Assembly (NCBI RefSeq): GCF_964204645.1
Contig: NC_134026.1
Coordinates: forward strand, 1,860,001-1,924,000
Source: Tubulanus polymorphus
Taxonomy: Eukaryota > Nemertea > Palaeonemertea > Tubulaniformes > Tubulanidae
Direction: 5' to 3'
DNA: 64,000 bases
Shown piece after piece: positions 50,689-62,199 of the stretch. The notes beneath the pieces are model-generated. The model was not told the DNA's origin and ran no database searches. It worked only from the letters and a program-made list of their open reading frames with translations. The number at the start of each line of letters is the position of its first letter. The stretch's first letter is position 1. The position numbers and the translations under genes are program-made.

Positions 50689-51849
50689 CCAAAATTGTTG
50701 CTTGTTTACATTCTTCGGGAATCCCGTAACACTAAATCACACAAAATGGAATTACAATGAATAAATCATGGACATTGGACTCGGGACGAACTTGAGTCTC
50801 GCATCGCCGGCTCGTTTCACTGAGTCGCGCCGGTCCTTGGAAGGTATAAGAGGTGGCTGCCGTCCAGGACAGGCTTAGCCCATAGTCAAAACAATTTAAA
50901 ACAAATTATTTATTGTTCATTTATTTTAGAAACAATTTGTATGTTGTAAAATAAGACTGGATTTTCAGAAAAAGGCAAGGCTTGTCGGTGACTGACGAAA
51001 AAGGAATGTTAGAATAAATGTAGTAGTTGGTTAATAAAGAACTAAAGTTAAAAATATAACTACGTTAAATACAGGTATTTGAAAATACAACACACAATAT
51101 GCTACGAATATGACAGCTTGAACTGGATTCCCTAAAGAGGATTATAGATTGATAAGTAAATTATGGCGTTTCATCTTTGATTAGAAAATATTCAAACTTT
51201 TACTTTATTCTATTGTCTGACTAATTTGATTCCAAAGTTTAAGACCCTCTCCTCTTCAAGCTCAAGTGTAGCCTGTTCATCAAAATTCGCCATTATGGTT
51301 ATTAGAAATAGGCATATAATGCCTCCCGTTGGTTGTAACCGATACGATGGTTTCATTTAAAAACCCATATGCCAGAACAAAAAGTTTAGGACCCTTTAAG
51401 ATTTTCGTACGTTAGTATTTCTATTAACGACAAAATGGAGATAAGTCCTCGATGATGATTATGAATTGACGCATTTAACTCAAAAAGATCAGCGAACGTG
51501 CGAGGTAGAAGGTTGTGTGAATATTGACAATGATACAGCTACCCGAGACAAATTATCAATGCCGAGAGCCAACGGGTGAAAGGACATGAATTCACAGAAG
51601 GTCATATGTCATTCTAAAAAGCCTTTTTATTATTAGGAAAACGAATAACTACAAGCAAGGTTGACAGTTTACAATTTACCGATACTACTTAGTCGGAATG
51701 TGATATAGTTTGCGAGCTCATTTCCGACAAGATCACACTGTATGTTTTTCATTTCCCATGTATTAAGTTTTGTCATCACCCAAGTTAAGCGTTGCACAAA
51801 AACCGCTCCTGTCAAATTAGAAAATCCCTGTCCAATACAACGCTCAAAG

Positions 51850-52046
51850 TCCAGCTGCACCAGTCCTACGAGCAATTAATTGCTCGTAGATCAGTCGTAC
51901 TTAAGTCCATAAGTGATCTTACATTTTAAGACGATATAGTCTCAATCAGTTTGCCACATAAAAGTGGTCTCAGTAACGTTGTTAAATTGGCCACATAACT
52001 AAGTTGGTATTAGATTAATATTTAATGACTGTGCAACTGGCCCATG
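51850..52046. mobile_element. MITE of the GCCAGTTG family with a nested perfect palindrome
   Basis: CCAGCTGCACCAG at the left, TGTGCAACTGGCCC at the right, with inner TTAAGTCCATAAGTGATC like the copy at 4780. A perfect 24 bp palindrome (51866-51889, CTACGAGCAATT and its complement) interrupts the left arm. Confidence 0.6.
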
Positions 52047-52069
52047 GGCATCGGCGCTTAGGAGAAACC

Positions 52070-52130
52070 CCTAATAAGAAATAATATCGCGAACCATTGC
52101 AGGATTCGAATCTAATGGCATTTTGGTGGC
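52070..52130 (-). repeat. Repeat with pol III B-box-like core, copy 2
   Basis: GGATTCGAATCTAATGGC followed by ATTTTGG. The same core (GGATTCGAACCTAATGG) is at about 30,935, also in this orientation. The complement of GGATTCGAACC is the tRNA B box. Probably SINE-derived. Confidence 0.35.
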
Positions 52131-52197
52131 AAAAATCCCATTCATTTCTCCTCGGCGGGAATATCATTACTAGTCATTGGTCAGTCTTGTGCAATAT

Positions 52198-52266
52198 GAC
52201 GTCACGCCGGTGTCGGTATATAAGGCCCGGTCACGGGGCCACTCTTTCCAGTTCGGCCATTTTCAG
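52198..52266 (+). promoter_or_regulatory. Core promoter: CRE, TATA box, polypyrimidine initiator
   Basis: TGACGTCA (52198-52205), TATATAA (52217-52223) and CTCTTTCC (52242-52249) in order. A start at C52244 would be 27 bp from the TATA box. CTCTTTCC fits the TCT initiator (YCTTTYY) typical of ribosomal-protein and translation-factor genes. The presumed first exon ends CATTTTCAG|GTAAGT at 52266, so it is a 23 bp non-coding exon. Confidence 0.65.
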
Positions 52267-52492
52267 GTAAGTTATGCTACGTCCATTTGATTTTTTTTGT
52301 TGATGAAATGTTTCTTAATTGATTATCTAATATCTTGGTATTAATGATTCTTTTATTAATATTGCAGCAGCATCCATTACGCAACAGCAGCAGATATCAG
52401 CATCATTAACAGCAGCACCAGAAATCAAAATAACGACGACCAACAACACACATACAGCAGCAGAAGAAGAAGATTAAGATAGAATTAGAAAA

Positions 52493-55400
52493 ATGTCGTA
52501 CACATTTGTTCTTGAAATCTTGCAGGCGGTACAGGTCGAGGCGGTGAAGAACAGCGGGTCCCTCGACCTGTTTTGTATCATCAGTAAGTTTTTATTCATT
52601 ACCTTATCTCAGTTATTAAGCCTCAACTATCTCAATTACTTATCACGGTTACCTCAAATATTCAATACACAACAATCTAGCACAAATCTCTGAAATTTCA
52701 TTAAAAGATTTCTCGAATCCGAAATCTTAATAAACTAGAGTATCTAAACTGCTAAATACTTACCCAATTCTATTCAGGTAATATCTTTATTCATTTGAAT
52801 ACACCAGTTAATTGAAAGTTCAATTATTTCAATGCTTAATCTCAAAAACTAATCACAAAAATATCGAGTTTTCAATACCTCAAATGTATAATTTTACTGA
52901 TGTTAAATATTTCAATCATTTGATTCAAGGTCAAATCTCAGTTCAATACCAAAATATCATTGATTTTTTTCTTAAATCATTTATTTGTATTCTCAATTAT
53001 ATCATTTGATAATAGTTTAATATTCTTTTTATTAAATGACAACTCAATTATTCTTCATTGAAAAGTAAAATTTCATTCGATTCTGTTAATTCGTTCAAGC
53101 ATCTACAAAATTCAATAAGGAAAGGAAATTATTTCTATTTCTGCATTAAAACAATCTAAGTTACAAATTAACTGCAGTAATGACAAATATATCTACCCTT
53201 GATGTCTCATAGAATTTCCATTCCTTTGCTTCATTCGAGACTCAACACAAATATTCATGAAACAAAATTGAATTGAATTTAATACAACTTCACTGACTCT
53301 TGATGGATGGGATTTAATAAAATGATGTAAAAACTTATTTCCGGGTTCAAATTTGACGTTTGTAAAGAATCCCATCACTCCAAGCATGTATCATTGATGC
53401 TCTTTAATTCTTTTCAGAAAGCTGCAAATAAACAGTTTGAAACTGTTTAATAGATAATAGGGTAAAAGTGCAGATCTGCACCTCTCCGCGTAAACGGTTC
53501 AATCAATTATGTTAAATATCATTGTTTCAGATTCAAAATGTCATCAGCAATATATTACATTGCCATTGGTTAATTTTAAGATATTTTCACTAGAGAGTAG
53601 AAAGATTTTAGCCAGGATTCTGGCATTCAGCAGATTGCGTCAATCACGAGAGGTGCGGATCTGCACTTTTACCGATAATAGGCCTCGGTCATCATTGATA
53701 TCATTATCATGTGTATTTTTAGCAGGGTGGTGGCCAGTCCTCCGTCCATAAGACCACCCAAGCACAGGCCACATACAAATTCCAAATAAATAACTATAAA
53801 AAAGGCCTTTTATGTGAAGTTTGAATTTGCGTTGCGAGTTAGGCTATTGAAATTTTTACTGATTCATTTTTTATCCGATCAACAAGACTATATTGTCTTC
53901 AATTACTTTTTCTTGGTTCCTCGATTGTTAAATTAATTAATTATTTTTAGTTTGACTCGAACCAAAAAGCTTTATCATATTCTGGTTTTATTATCATACT
54001 ACATATATCATATCTATGGCTAGAATGTGCTGGCATCTAGGCCCAAATCGCCGATCTTGATCTTGATCTTGATTATATACTCGGAGACTGCACGTAAGCA
54101 CCTTTTTAATGTCACAGGGGTGTGTCGTATTTAAATGGCATGCAAGGCCGGGTCCAGTCAACGGGAAAAACAAGTTCCAGTACTCTTCTGTTGTGGACTG
54201 ATTGTTTGAAGTTTATTGTCATATGATGACCTAGTTTTTCTGATTATGGACTGAATATAGTCATTTGGGTCGACTGCTATTTGGTGGTTGATGATCTTGT
54301 TCATTAGTTGGATCCTTCAGTTCGGTGTTCAGCATGTGATAAAAATTTTTGGCTTTTCTACATATGCTGTGACACGGCTCTCTCGCTTGTAGTCATGACA
54401 GATGAACCTAGCCACCCTACGTTGCACTTGTTCTATGGAGTCTATAACTCGGGTTAGATTCTAGTTAGGGAAAGGCAAACAAGATATAGGCATTGAGTGG
54501 TGTGTGTTTGAGGTAACCCCAAATGAATCAGAGGGTTGAGATGGTTATTGCTGTAATGCATGTGCTTACTCCATTTCATGTCTGACAATAGATATTAAGT
54601 GCCTGTAACTTCTTCAGGATGTGGTGACCAAGTTGGTAGAAGTAGGATATGGGTGTAATGCTTCTCCGTGCGATGCCCAATATGTTGCACTTTTTGGTGT
54701 AAAAGTGCATACCCCAATTCAGAGGTCAGTCCTGGAGTGCCTCCAGGTCATGCTGTAGTTATATCTGGTCAGCAATTAGCTATATGGGTTTGTAGATGAT
54801 GCAGCTGTCTGTGAATTATAATCTAATGCTGGAATTAACTATTGTTGGTAGGTCATTGATGTAGATCAGAAACAACAGCAGTTCCAAGACTGTTCCTTGG
54901 GGTACTCCTAACAGGACATAAGCATCGTCTAATGTTGTACCAGGTCCATCTACCTGTAATTGTTGCGTACGTTGGCAGAAAAAATGCTTTAATCCATAAA
55001 GAATGAGGTTGTTGACACCATAGTGCTGAAATCTGATGCCTTGATTTCTGCTTGATCCCTCTTGTCAAAGGATCACATCAAGTCATCCATAGTGATCAGC
55101 AGTTGTGACTCGTAGGATCGGCCTTTTCTGAATCTGTGACATCTATGAGGATAGATTCTTCATCTTGGTGGTTCAGTATGTGTCGGCCTATCATGTGCTC
55201 CATCATTTTACAGCACACGCAAGTTAAAGATACTTTAGTTTTCTGACAGGTGCCTGTCTCCTTATTTTGACGACGGCATAACCAATTCTTTCTTCCAGTC
55301 GAGTGGTAATTCTTCTGATGTCAGTGACTGCTAGAAAAAGCAGTCATTGCAGGGGTGAGTTTCACGGCAGGCTCTTAGGATCCGATTTGGTATGTGGTCG

Positions 55401-57347
55401 GGACCACATGCCTTTTTTGGATTTAACTTCCGGACTCCCTTAACGTCAAACTGCTATTCCATGGGAGGCTAGTTATCATCTCTTGGTTCTGGTATGTTTA
55501 CCAGGTCTTCTCAGAATTTGTTGACATCCTTGGCTTGCGAGCGAGGATCGCTGTGTACCTTGTGTCCACTCTATATTGGTGATGGTAAATAGCCTACCTG
55601 CGATCTGGATGTCTCACTCATGATAACGCACAACAGCATCCAACTCCTGCTGTTTTTCAACTGAGGAATAGAGTGATTCTTTCGACTGGAATCCCCCACT
55701 CGGCTGGAATAGCTAAGGTGCCACCCCAGGGGGAGCCCTTTGGGATGGAGTTTTTATTTCTTCAAATCGCTACTAGTCCTACAGTTTTAATCCGATCAAT
55801 TCCAAATTTGGTATGAATGTTCTATGGACCAATACCTACAAAGTACAGAGCCCTTTTTGGATTTGGACCCAAAGGGGCACCCCCTAGGTATGCAGCTTCT
55901 ATTTCTTCAAGCTTCTATTTCTTCCATATAAGCCGATATGCTCCTTGTTTATCTTTCCTCTTCTGTTCGTTGTATCGGGTGTAGCTGTTTTCAGGAATGC
56001 CTTCCTGATATTTTCATTTATCCATGGTAGACCAAGCTGTTATTCTTATTATTATTCATTAGTTATACCCGAACTGTATTGAAAGCAATGGGCGTTATGA
56101 AAACAATATATAATTTGATAATTTGAGGAATGAAGAAGATGCATTTGAAAGCTTTTCAGCAACAGTGTAAAAGGCTGGCGCAGGTGATCATAATATTGAC
56201 ATCTGTATGAGTTTTCTCAGGTTTTCTGTTAAATCGTGAGGCTAGTTATTCCAAAACAAATTTATATAGTTGTGAAACCTGAACTGTACCATAATTCCAG
56301 TTGTTGGTATGAACTAATTCTACCTATGCATTCCCAAAACTATTACCATCCACTATTGATGCATCAACAGATACGATGACAAAACCGAAATTGCCTTCAA
56401 ACTCTTGATTTAGCAATGAATCAGATAAACTGGCAATTAATTGTAAAGATGATTCTGTCTAACAGTTGTTGGTATGATTTCAGTGATGAGTAAACAAAAT
56501 TTTATTCATCACTATCGTATTGACAGACATAAGTCTACGTGGTATTAATGTGTAATATTCGTGATCCTTAATAGTTTTTCTTTTCATTTCAGCTGAAAGA
56601 CTTGTCAGAGATGTCATCAAAAAGAAAAATGAGTCTGGCCACACTTATGAGGCGGCAACCCGTCTTCAACAAAGATTGCAAAGGTGTGTTGATCTTATGT
56701 CGTCTCATAAGCCGGTGGAGCCAATTCCACCAACACCTGAATTGGCTCCTCCGCAGGTGGTGGACCCTGCTCCTGCGGTGCAGGTGGTTGCGCCCACCGT
56801 ATCTTCGGATACGGAGGTCGTGCCACCTGTTATCGTGGAGCAGGAGGTCGCCCCTGCCGTGGTTGCCCCGACAGAGGCGCCACAGGTCCAGACTCCTGCA
56901 CCGCGCAGGTCGCCCCGTAGAAATATAAAAAAAGTTAATTATTCAGAAGGTTCGGGGCGGCCTAATAAAAAAAAATCTCCAAAACGTGCGACTCCTCCAC
57001 CACCACCATCTTTTGAGGAGTCGAGTGATGAGGAGTTATTTTATACTCCTGGAGCTCCACAACCAGGGCCCCCACCACCACCACAAACACCTGTGGACGT
57101 GCAACAAAAGAAAAGAAAGAGAGGTACATATGAAAATAATAATGAAAATAATAATGAAATGCCCGCCCAGGCTGGAACATCGGGCGCTCCAGCGGGGGTA
57201 CCACCCGCCCCCGCTGTAGAGCTTGTTGCACGTGGCCCTGGTTGGTCAAAGAATATAAGAATGAAAGATCCTATACAATTGCTCCGCGATGTTGAAGGGG
57301 CCTTTGATGGCAACTATAGATTCATTAAAAGACAACGGCGACAATAA
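52493..57347 (+). CDS. Unrecognised proline-rich, basic protein with two coding exons
   Basis: Coding exons 52493-52583 and 56593-57347 give 281 residues; exon 2 starts at 52368 after TATTGCAG and has a CAG-rich 5' UTR. Junction: ATC ATC A|GTAAGT joined to TTTCAG|CTGAAAGA, phase 1. Residues 1-70 are helix-like (MSYTFVLEILQAVQVEAVKN, then RLVRDVIKKK and AATRLQQRLQRCVDLM). Residues 70-140 are Pro/Val repeats (PPTPELAPPQVV). Then come basic clusters (RRSPRRNIKK, KKKSPKR), an acidic patch (ESSDEELFY), another Pro run, the NLS-like KKRKRG and a conserved-looking tail (DPIQLLRDVEGAFDGNYRF) ending in basic residues. A nuclear, nucleic-acid-associated role is plausible, but I do not recognise the family. 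The 4 kb intron is full of repeats, and the downstream exon is much more GC-rich than its surroundings. Confidence 0.6.
53461..53673. mobile_element. Short terminal-inverted-repeat element (MITE-like)
   Basis: 213 bp bounded by 26 bp inverted repeats, GGTAAAAGTGCAGATC.. and its complement, with one mismatch. Each arm has its own inner palindrome. No transposase; lies in the intron of the unrecognised gene. Confidence 0.7.
54010..56050 (-). mobile_element. Degenerate non-LTR retrotransposon (LINE), antisense in the intron
   Basis: Conceptual minus-strand reading shows broken reverse transcriptase pieces in order. LPWINENIR is near 56,030, GVPQGTV-like and LLLFLIYINDLP near 54,900, and the C-terminal VQRRVARFICHDY near 54,430. 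All belong to CR1/Jockey-type LINE proteins. Many stops and frameshifts make it inactive. At the presumed 3' end there are three tandem copies of TTGATC (about 54,052-54,073), like the short 3' repeats of CR1/L2 elements. Boundaries are approximate. Confidence 0.7.
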
Positions 57348-57838
57348 AATACCATCCCCCTTCACTCGCCATCACTCCGGGCAACAACACCAGCCCATAC
57401 ACGTCTGCAGATCGGCACTCCTTTCATCATTCATTTTTATTATCACTTGTCACTTTGTATTATAAGTGAGTTTTAAAAACTTATTCATTTCATTTCATTT
57501 TTCGTCGGTCTGCAGTTCGCGCGGTGCCACAAAATATCTGTCAACCCCCCTTGCATTAGGAACCAGTGGGCGTGCAGTCCTGCATTATTAATGTTTTTTT
57601 ATTAAAAAAAAAAGCAAAAACCAGATCTAACGAGTTTTTAACGAGAGTTTTACGGTTCTCTCAAAAAAATTAAAAAACAAAAAAATCAAAAAAATTCATC
57701 ATCATTTCATCAACTTTATTTATTTTCCTTGGATGAATTTAATTTCATTCCATCATGTCATTCATCAATATTTTAAATTATTTTCATTTATTTTCTGACT
57801 GTACGTCCCGCTGTGTTCCTACCAAACCTGCCCACACC

Positions 57839-58199
57839 ATTCCATTCCTGCATTCAAAATGACTCATGCAGTTCCATTCTTGCATTCAACATGATTTATG
57901 CAATTCCATTCCTGCATTCAAAATGACTCATGCAGTTCCATTCCTGCATTCAAAATGACTCATGCAGTTCCATTCCTGCATTCAAAATGACTCATGCAGT
58001 TCCATTCCTGCAATCAAAATGACTTATGCAATTCCATTCCTGCATTCAAAATTACTCGTGCAGTTCCATTCTTGCATTCAACATCATTTATGCAATTCCA
58101 TTCCTGCATTCAAAATGACACTCATGCAGTTCCATTCTTGCATTCAAAATGACTCGTGCAGTTCCATTCCTGCATTCAAAATGACTCGTGCAGTTCCAT
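57839..58199. repeat. 32 bp tandem repeat, about 11 copies
   Basis: Unit approximately GCAGTTCCATTCCTGCATTC + AAAATGACTCAT. Copies vary at the last few bases and one has a 2 bp insertion. It makes a chance plus-strand reading frame of repeated FHSCIQNDSC-like units. Confidence 0.85.
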
Positions 58200-59724
58200 G
58201 GATTTTTCAAATCAAAAGGACAGCTATGATTCACATAATGTGATTCTTTTTGATACTCAAAAACGCAGAGAAGGAACAGCTATGTTTTACACATAATGCG
58301 ATTTCTTATCAAACTACATTGGAATACTTTTTTTATTGTGTTCCATGTTATCCCACCCCTGATACTATGACGTTCATACGTCAAGTTTAAAATCATTGTT
58401 TATTGTTATTAAAATACTTGTTTTTCTAATTACAGATTTAAAGATTTATTTGATTTATCACGAAAACTTGAAATGTTAATATCTATTGCCAAATAGCAGA
58501 AGGAAATCCTTTAAATGTGATTGGAAGGACTTCAAATATTCACTCGTTTAAGAATAGGAATATGTATTCATACGAATAACTGCGTGACATTGGATAAAAT
58601 TTTGAGCAAAAATGGAAATCACAGCAAAAACAACGGTAATCAATTTCATTACATTTTTAGGATCAACCATGTTGATCCTTATCGACATCCTTACAGTTCT
58701 GAGAGTAACTTTCTGTTAGCTCTGGGTGGTCAAATTGTAACTACTGGATATACACAGCTGATATTTTGTCATCAGAAGAGAAATAGGTGTTGGAATTAAT
58801 ATGGAAAGTTGTGTCCATCAGCTCTTTGTCGTTTGGAAGTACTGGGAGAAAATGAGCAGATGAATTTTCCCCATTTCTAATGATCGATGCTTGACCTTGT
58901 TTCTTGATAATATCATCACTGGGAGAGCCCGTCTGCATCCAAGTTCAATGTTATAGAATAAACATTGAATGGATCGTCTGCCATGTGCAGTCATGGGAAT
59001 AATGTAATACCATGCATACTATCACACACGCTTACTACTGGTGTTGTGTGCGCCAAGATTTCATCTTCATACCTTATTGCAAATCCCACAACAAATCCAT
59101 TTCAATGCTCAACGGTTAACTGTACTCAGTTGATCCTACTGCACCCATGGTCCTTTATTAGGGTGTAAAATGGAATAATTCACTTGATCCATGATCAATA
59201 CATGAATTTAATAATTGATAAATACGATAAATAAAACCTTATAAAATTCTGTATAGATTCAGTAAAAGAATGATCTCTGATAAGAGAATTTGTTGTTGTC
59301 AAGTCGGTGAAGTTGTATTGGCTGATAACGATCCTAATGATCATCAGGTTCAGAATTTGACTTCATAATTCTTGTTTATTGAGCAGAGGAGAGAGAGTAG
59401 TTAGCGTTGATGAGGAGTTAAGGTGTGATGATTTAGATTTTTACACCAAATAATTGAGCATTAAATAAAAGATAAGATTGAGATATTTTTAGATAATGTG
59501 ATTGAAAATTCAGATTTGAGAAATAATCATTGATATTTTGAAATGAAATCGCTGGGATATGACCTAGGATCAGCAAGTATTAAAACATCATTAAAGATGA
59601 ATAGAAATGATAATTCTAATCAAAATCAGATATTATTCATATCTTGGATATTCAAAATTGCCAAGTGTATAGAGGATATATATATATATAAACTTGGGAA
59701 ATTAGGAAATTGAGTTGGGGAATT
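58200..59724. other. No supported gene
   Basis: Chance frames up to 92 codons on the plus strand (58521-58799) and 65 on the minus (58741-58938). None has recognised homology or splice context. May contain old transposon remains. Confidence 0.35.
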
Positions 59725-60979
59725 GATCCCTTGTATAGAGGATAGTCATGGAGAGCAGGTTGAACCCCCTGTATAGAGAACAGTCAGAAAAGGGAAGTTA
59801 ATTCCTGTATAGAGGGCAGTCATAGAAGGGAAGTTCATTCCTGTATAGAGGACAGTCAGAGAAGGGATGTTAATTCCTGTATAGAGGACAGTCAGAGAAG
59901 GGAAGTTCATTCCTGTATAGAGGGCAGTCAGAGAAGGGAAATTAATTCCTGTATAGAGGGCAGTCATAGAAGGGAAGTTCATTCCTGTATAGAGGATAGT
60001 CATGGAGAGTAGGTTGAACCCCCTGTATAGAGAACAGTCAGAAAAGGGAAGTTAATTCCTGTATAGAGGGCAGTCATAGAAGGGAAGTTCATTCCTGTAT
60101 AGAGGACAGTCAGAGAAGGGATGTTAATTCCTGTATAGAGGACAGTCAGAGAAGGGAAATTAATTCCTGTATAGAGGACAGTCAGAGAAGGGAAATTAAT
60201 TCCTGTATAGAGGGAAGTCAGAGAAGGGAAATTAATTCCTGTATAGAGGGAAGTCAGAGAAGGGAAATTAATTCCTGTATAGAGGACAGTCAGAGAAGGG
60301 AAGTTAATTCCTGTATAGAGGACAGTCAGAGAGGGGAAGTTAATTCCTGTATAGAGGGCAGTCAGAGAGGGGAAGTTAATTCCTGTATAGAGGACAGTCA
60401 GAGAAGGGAAGTTAATTCCTGTATAGAGGGCAGTCAGAGAGGGGAAGTTAATTCCTGTATAGAGGACAGTCAGAGAAGGGAAGTTAATTCCTGTATAGAG
60501 GGCAGTCAGAGAGGGGAAGTTAATTCCTGTATAGAGGACAGTCAGAGAGGGGAAGTTAATTCCTGTATAGAGGGCAGTCAGAGAGGGGAAGTTAATTCCT
60601 GTATAGAGGACAGTCAGAGAAGGGAAGTTAATTCCTGTATAGAGGGCAGTCAGAGAGGGGAAGTTAATTCCTGTATAGAGGACAGTCAGAGAAGGGAAGT
60701 TAATTCCTGTATAGAGGGCAATCAGAGAGGGGAAGTTAATTCCTGTATAGAGGACAGTCAGAGAGGGGAAGTTAATTCCTGTATAGAGGGCAGTCAGAGA
60801 GGGGAAATTAATTCCTGTATAGAGGACAGTCATAGAAGGGAAGTTCATTCCTGTATAGAGGACAGTCAGAGAGGGGAAATTAATTCCTGTATAGAGGACG
60901 GTCAAGAGAAGGAAGTTCATTCCTGTATAGAGGACAGTCAGAGAAGGAAGTTCATTCCTGTATAGAGGACAGTCAGAGG
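59725..60979. repeat. 36 bp minisatellite, about 35 copies
   Basis: Unit approximately TTAATTCCTGTATAGAGG + CAGTCAGAGAAGGGAAG. Because 36 is a multiple of three, the minus strand stays open for over 1 kb as a 12-residue repeat (INFPSLTVLYTG). Between about 60,310 and 60,820 units alternate as 72 bp dimers (AGAAGGG / AGAGGGG). An approximately 254 bp block is duplicated near 59,741 and 59,995. Confidence 0.92.
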
Positions 60980-61779
60980 TTGGTCGCATCCAACAAAAAC
61001 CAGCATCATCATCATCATCATCATCAATAGCCAGCAAACATTTCAGTAATATTCCAGTTATTGAACAGTTAGTGTTCAGATTATTACCGTTACAGTTTTT
61101 CACTTATTTCCTAAAGATTCAACCAAATTCATTTTATAAAAGTTACCGGCGTCAAACCTATCGCATTCAAGAAGAAACTATTATCTTAAAAACTATTTTA
61201 TCTGAATCTTACATCAACTATTAATTATCTAAAAATTGTTTTATCCACATCTTAACAACTCTTGAATATCTAAAAAAAATCTGCGTTGTTAAACATTATT
61301 GAATATCACGGAACAAATTTTATGTATATCATATTTTAAATTGTTTTATTTGTACTTATTTTAAACTATTTTAATCTTAAATAATTTCAAACCATTTTAT
61401 ATTTTTTAAGAACTAGATTATATTCGTTTTTAAAAACTAACCTACAGATCAATTTGATGAGTTATTTATCTTATATTTGACTATATCATATACTGGAACC
61501 CAAGATATTTGAAACGGATAACTGAAGGTCCAGGTTTTATCACTGAATACTCTTTGACACAATTACGTGGTCCACAACACAGATACAAATAGTGGTTATA
61601 TAAAAGGCCCATATATTATAATGCACGCACGAAGAGCTTGTACTCATAGTTCATATGAAATGTGATTGAGAACTTCTCATACTTTATTTAATCTTCTTTT
61701 CTTGATTTTTCTATTTTGTTTTAAAGATATTTTCAGTTTGTCTGTGAGTTTATTGTATTCACTTTTTGATTTCAGTTTA
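60980..61779. other. No supported gene; AT-rich flank of the minisatellite
   Basis: Runs of TTTTAAA-type sequence and a short ATC triplet tract at about 61,004-61,026. No coding potential seen. Confidence 0.4.
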
Positions 61780-62160
61780 TTTGTTTATTGTGTTTAGATC
61801 TAGTTATTTAAGTCTATTCATGGCTATTTATTTAAGTATATTTCTAGTTATTCAAGTCTATTTAGGTCTCGCTATTTAAGTCTATTTAGGTCTAGTTATT
61901 TAAGTATATTTCTAGTTATTCAAGTCTATTTAGGTCTCGCTATTTAAGCTAGTTATTTAAGTATATTTCTAGTTATTCAAGTCTATTTAGGCTAATTTAC
62001 TTAAGTATATTTAGGTCTAGTAATTTAAGTATATTTAGGTCTAGTTATTTTAGTCGATTTTTAGTTATTCAAGTTGAGTTATTTAAGTATATTTAAGTCT
62101 CGTTATTTAAGTTTGTTTGGGTCAAGTTATATTATTATTTTAAAGTTTAGTTATTAAAGG
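61780..62160. repeat. Degenerate short-period repeat (TATTTAAGTCTATTTAGGTC-like)
   Basis: Irregular repeats of TTATTTAAGTATATTT, CTAGTTATTCAAG and TATTTAGGTCT of variable spacing. Very AT-rich; no coding potential seen. Confidence 0.7.
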
Positions 62161-62199
62161 TATAAAGTCTGTTGTTTCTAGGGTTCGGAATAAACAAAT

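Larger units (their letters stand above)
50166..52197. other. Intergenic between ASNSD1 and the unrecognised gene
   Basis: Holds the unassigned GC-rich frame (50482-50688), the MITE at 51,850 and the B-box-like repeat at 52,070; otherwise nothing supported. Confidence 0.45.

Noticed and set aside
54853-55068. A cellular gene on the minus strand
   Set aside because: Neighbouring frames spell broken LINE reverse transcriptase, so this is transposon debris.
60000-61103. 367-codon minus-strand open frame of (INFPSLTVLYTG)n
   Set aside because: It is the 36 bp minisatellite read in one frame; the frame is open because the unit is a multiple of three without stops. No splice or promoter context.
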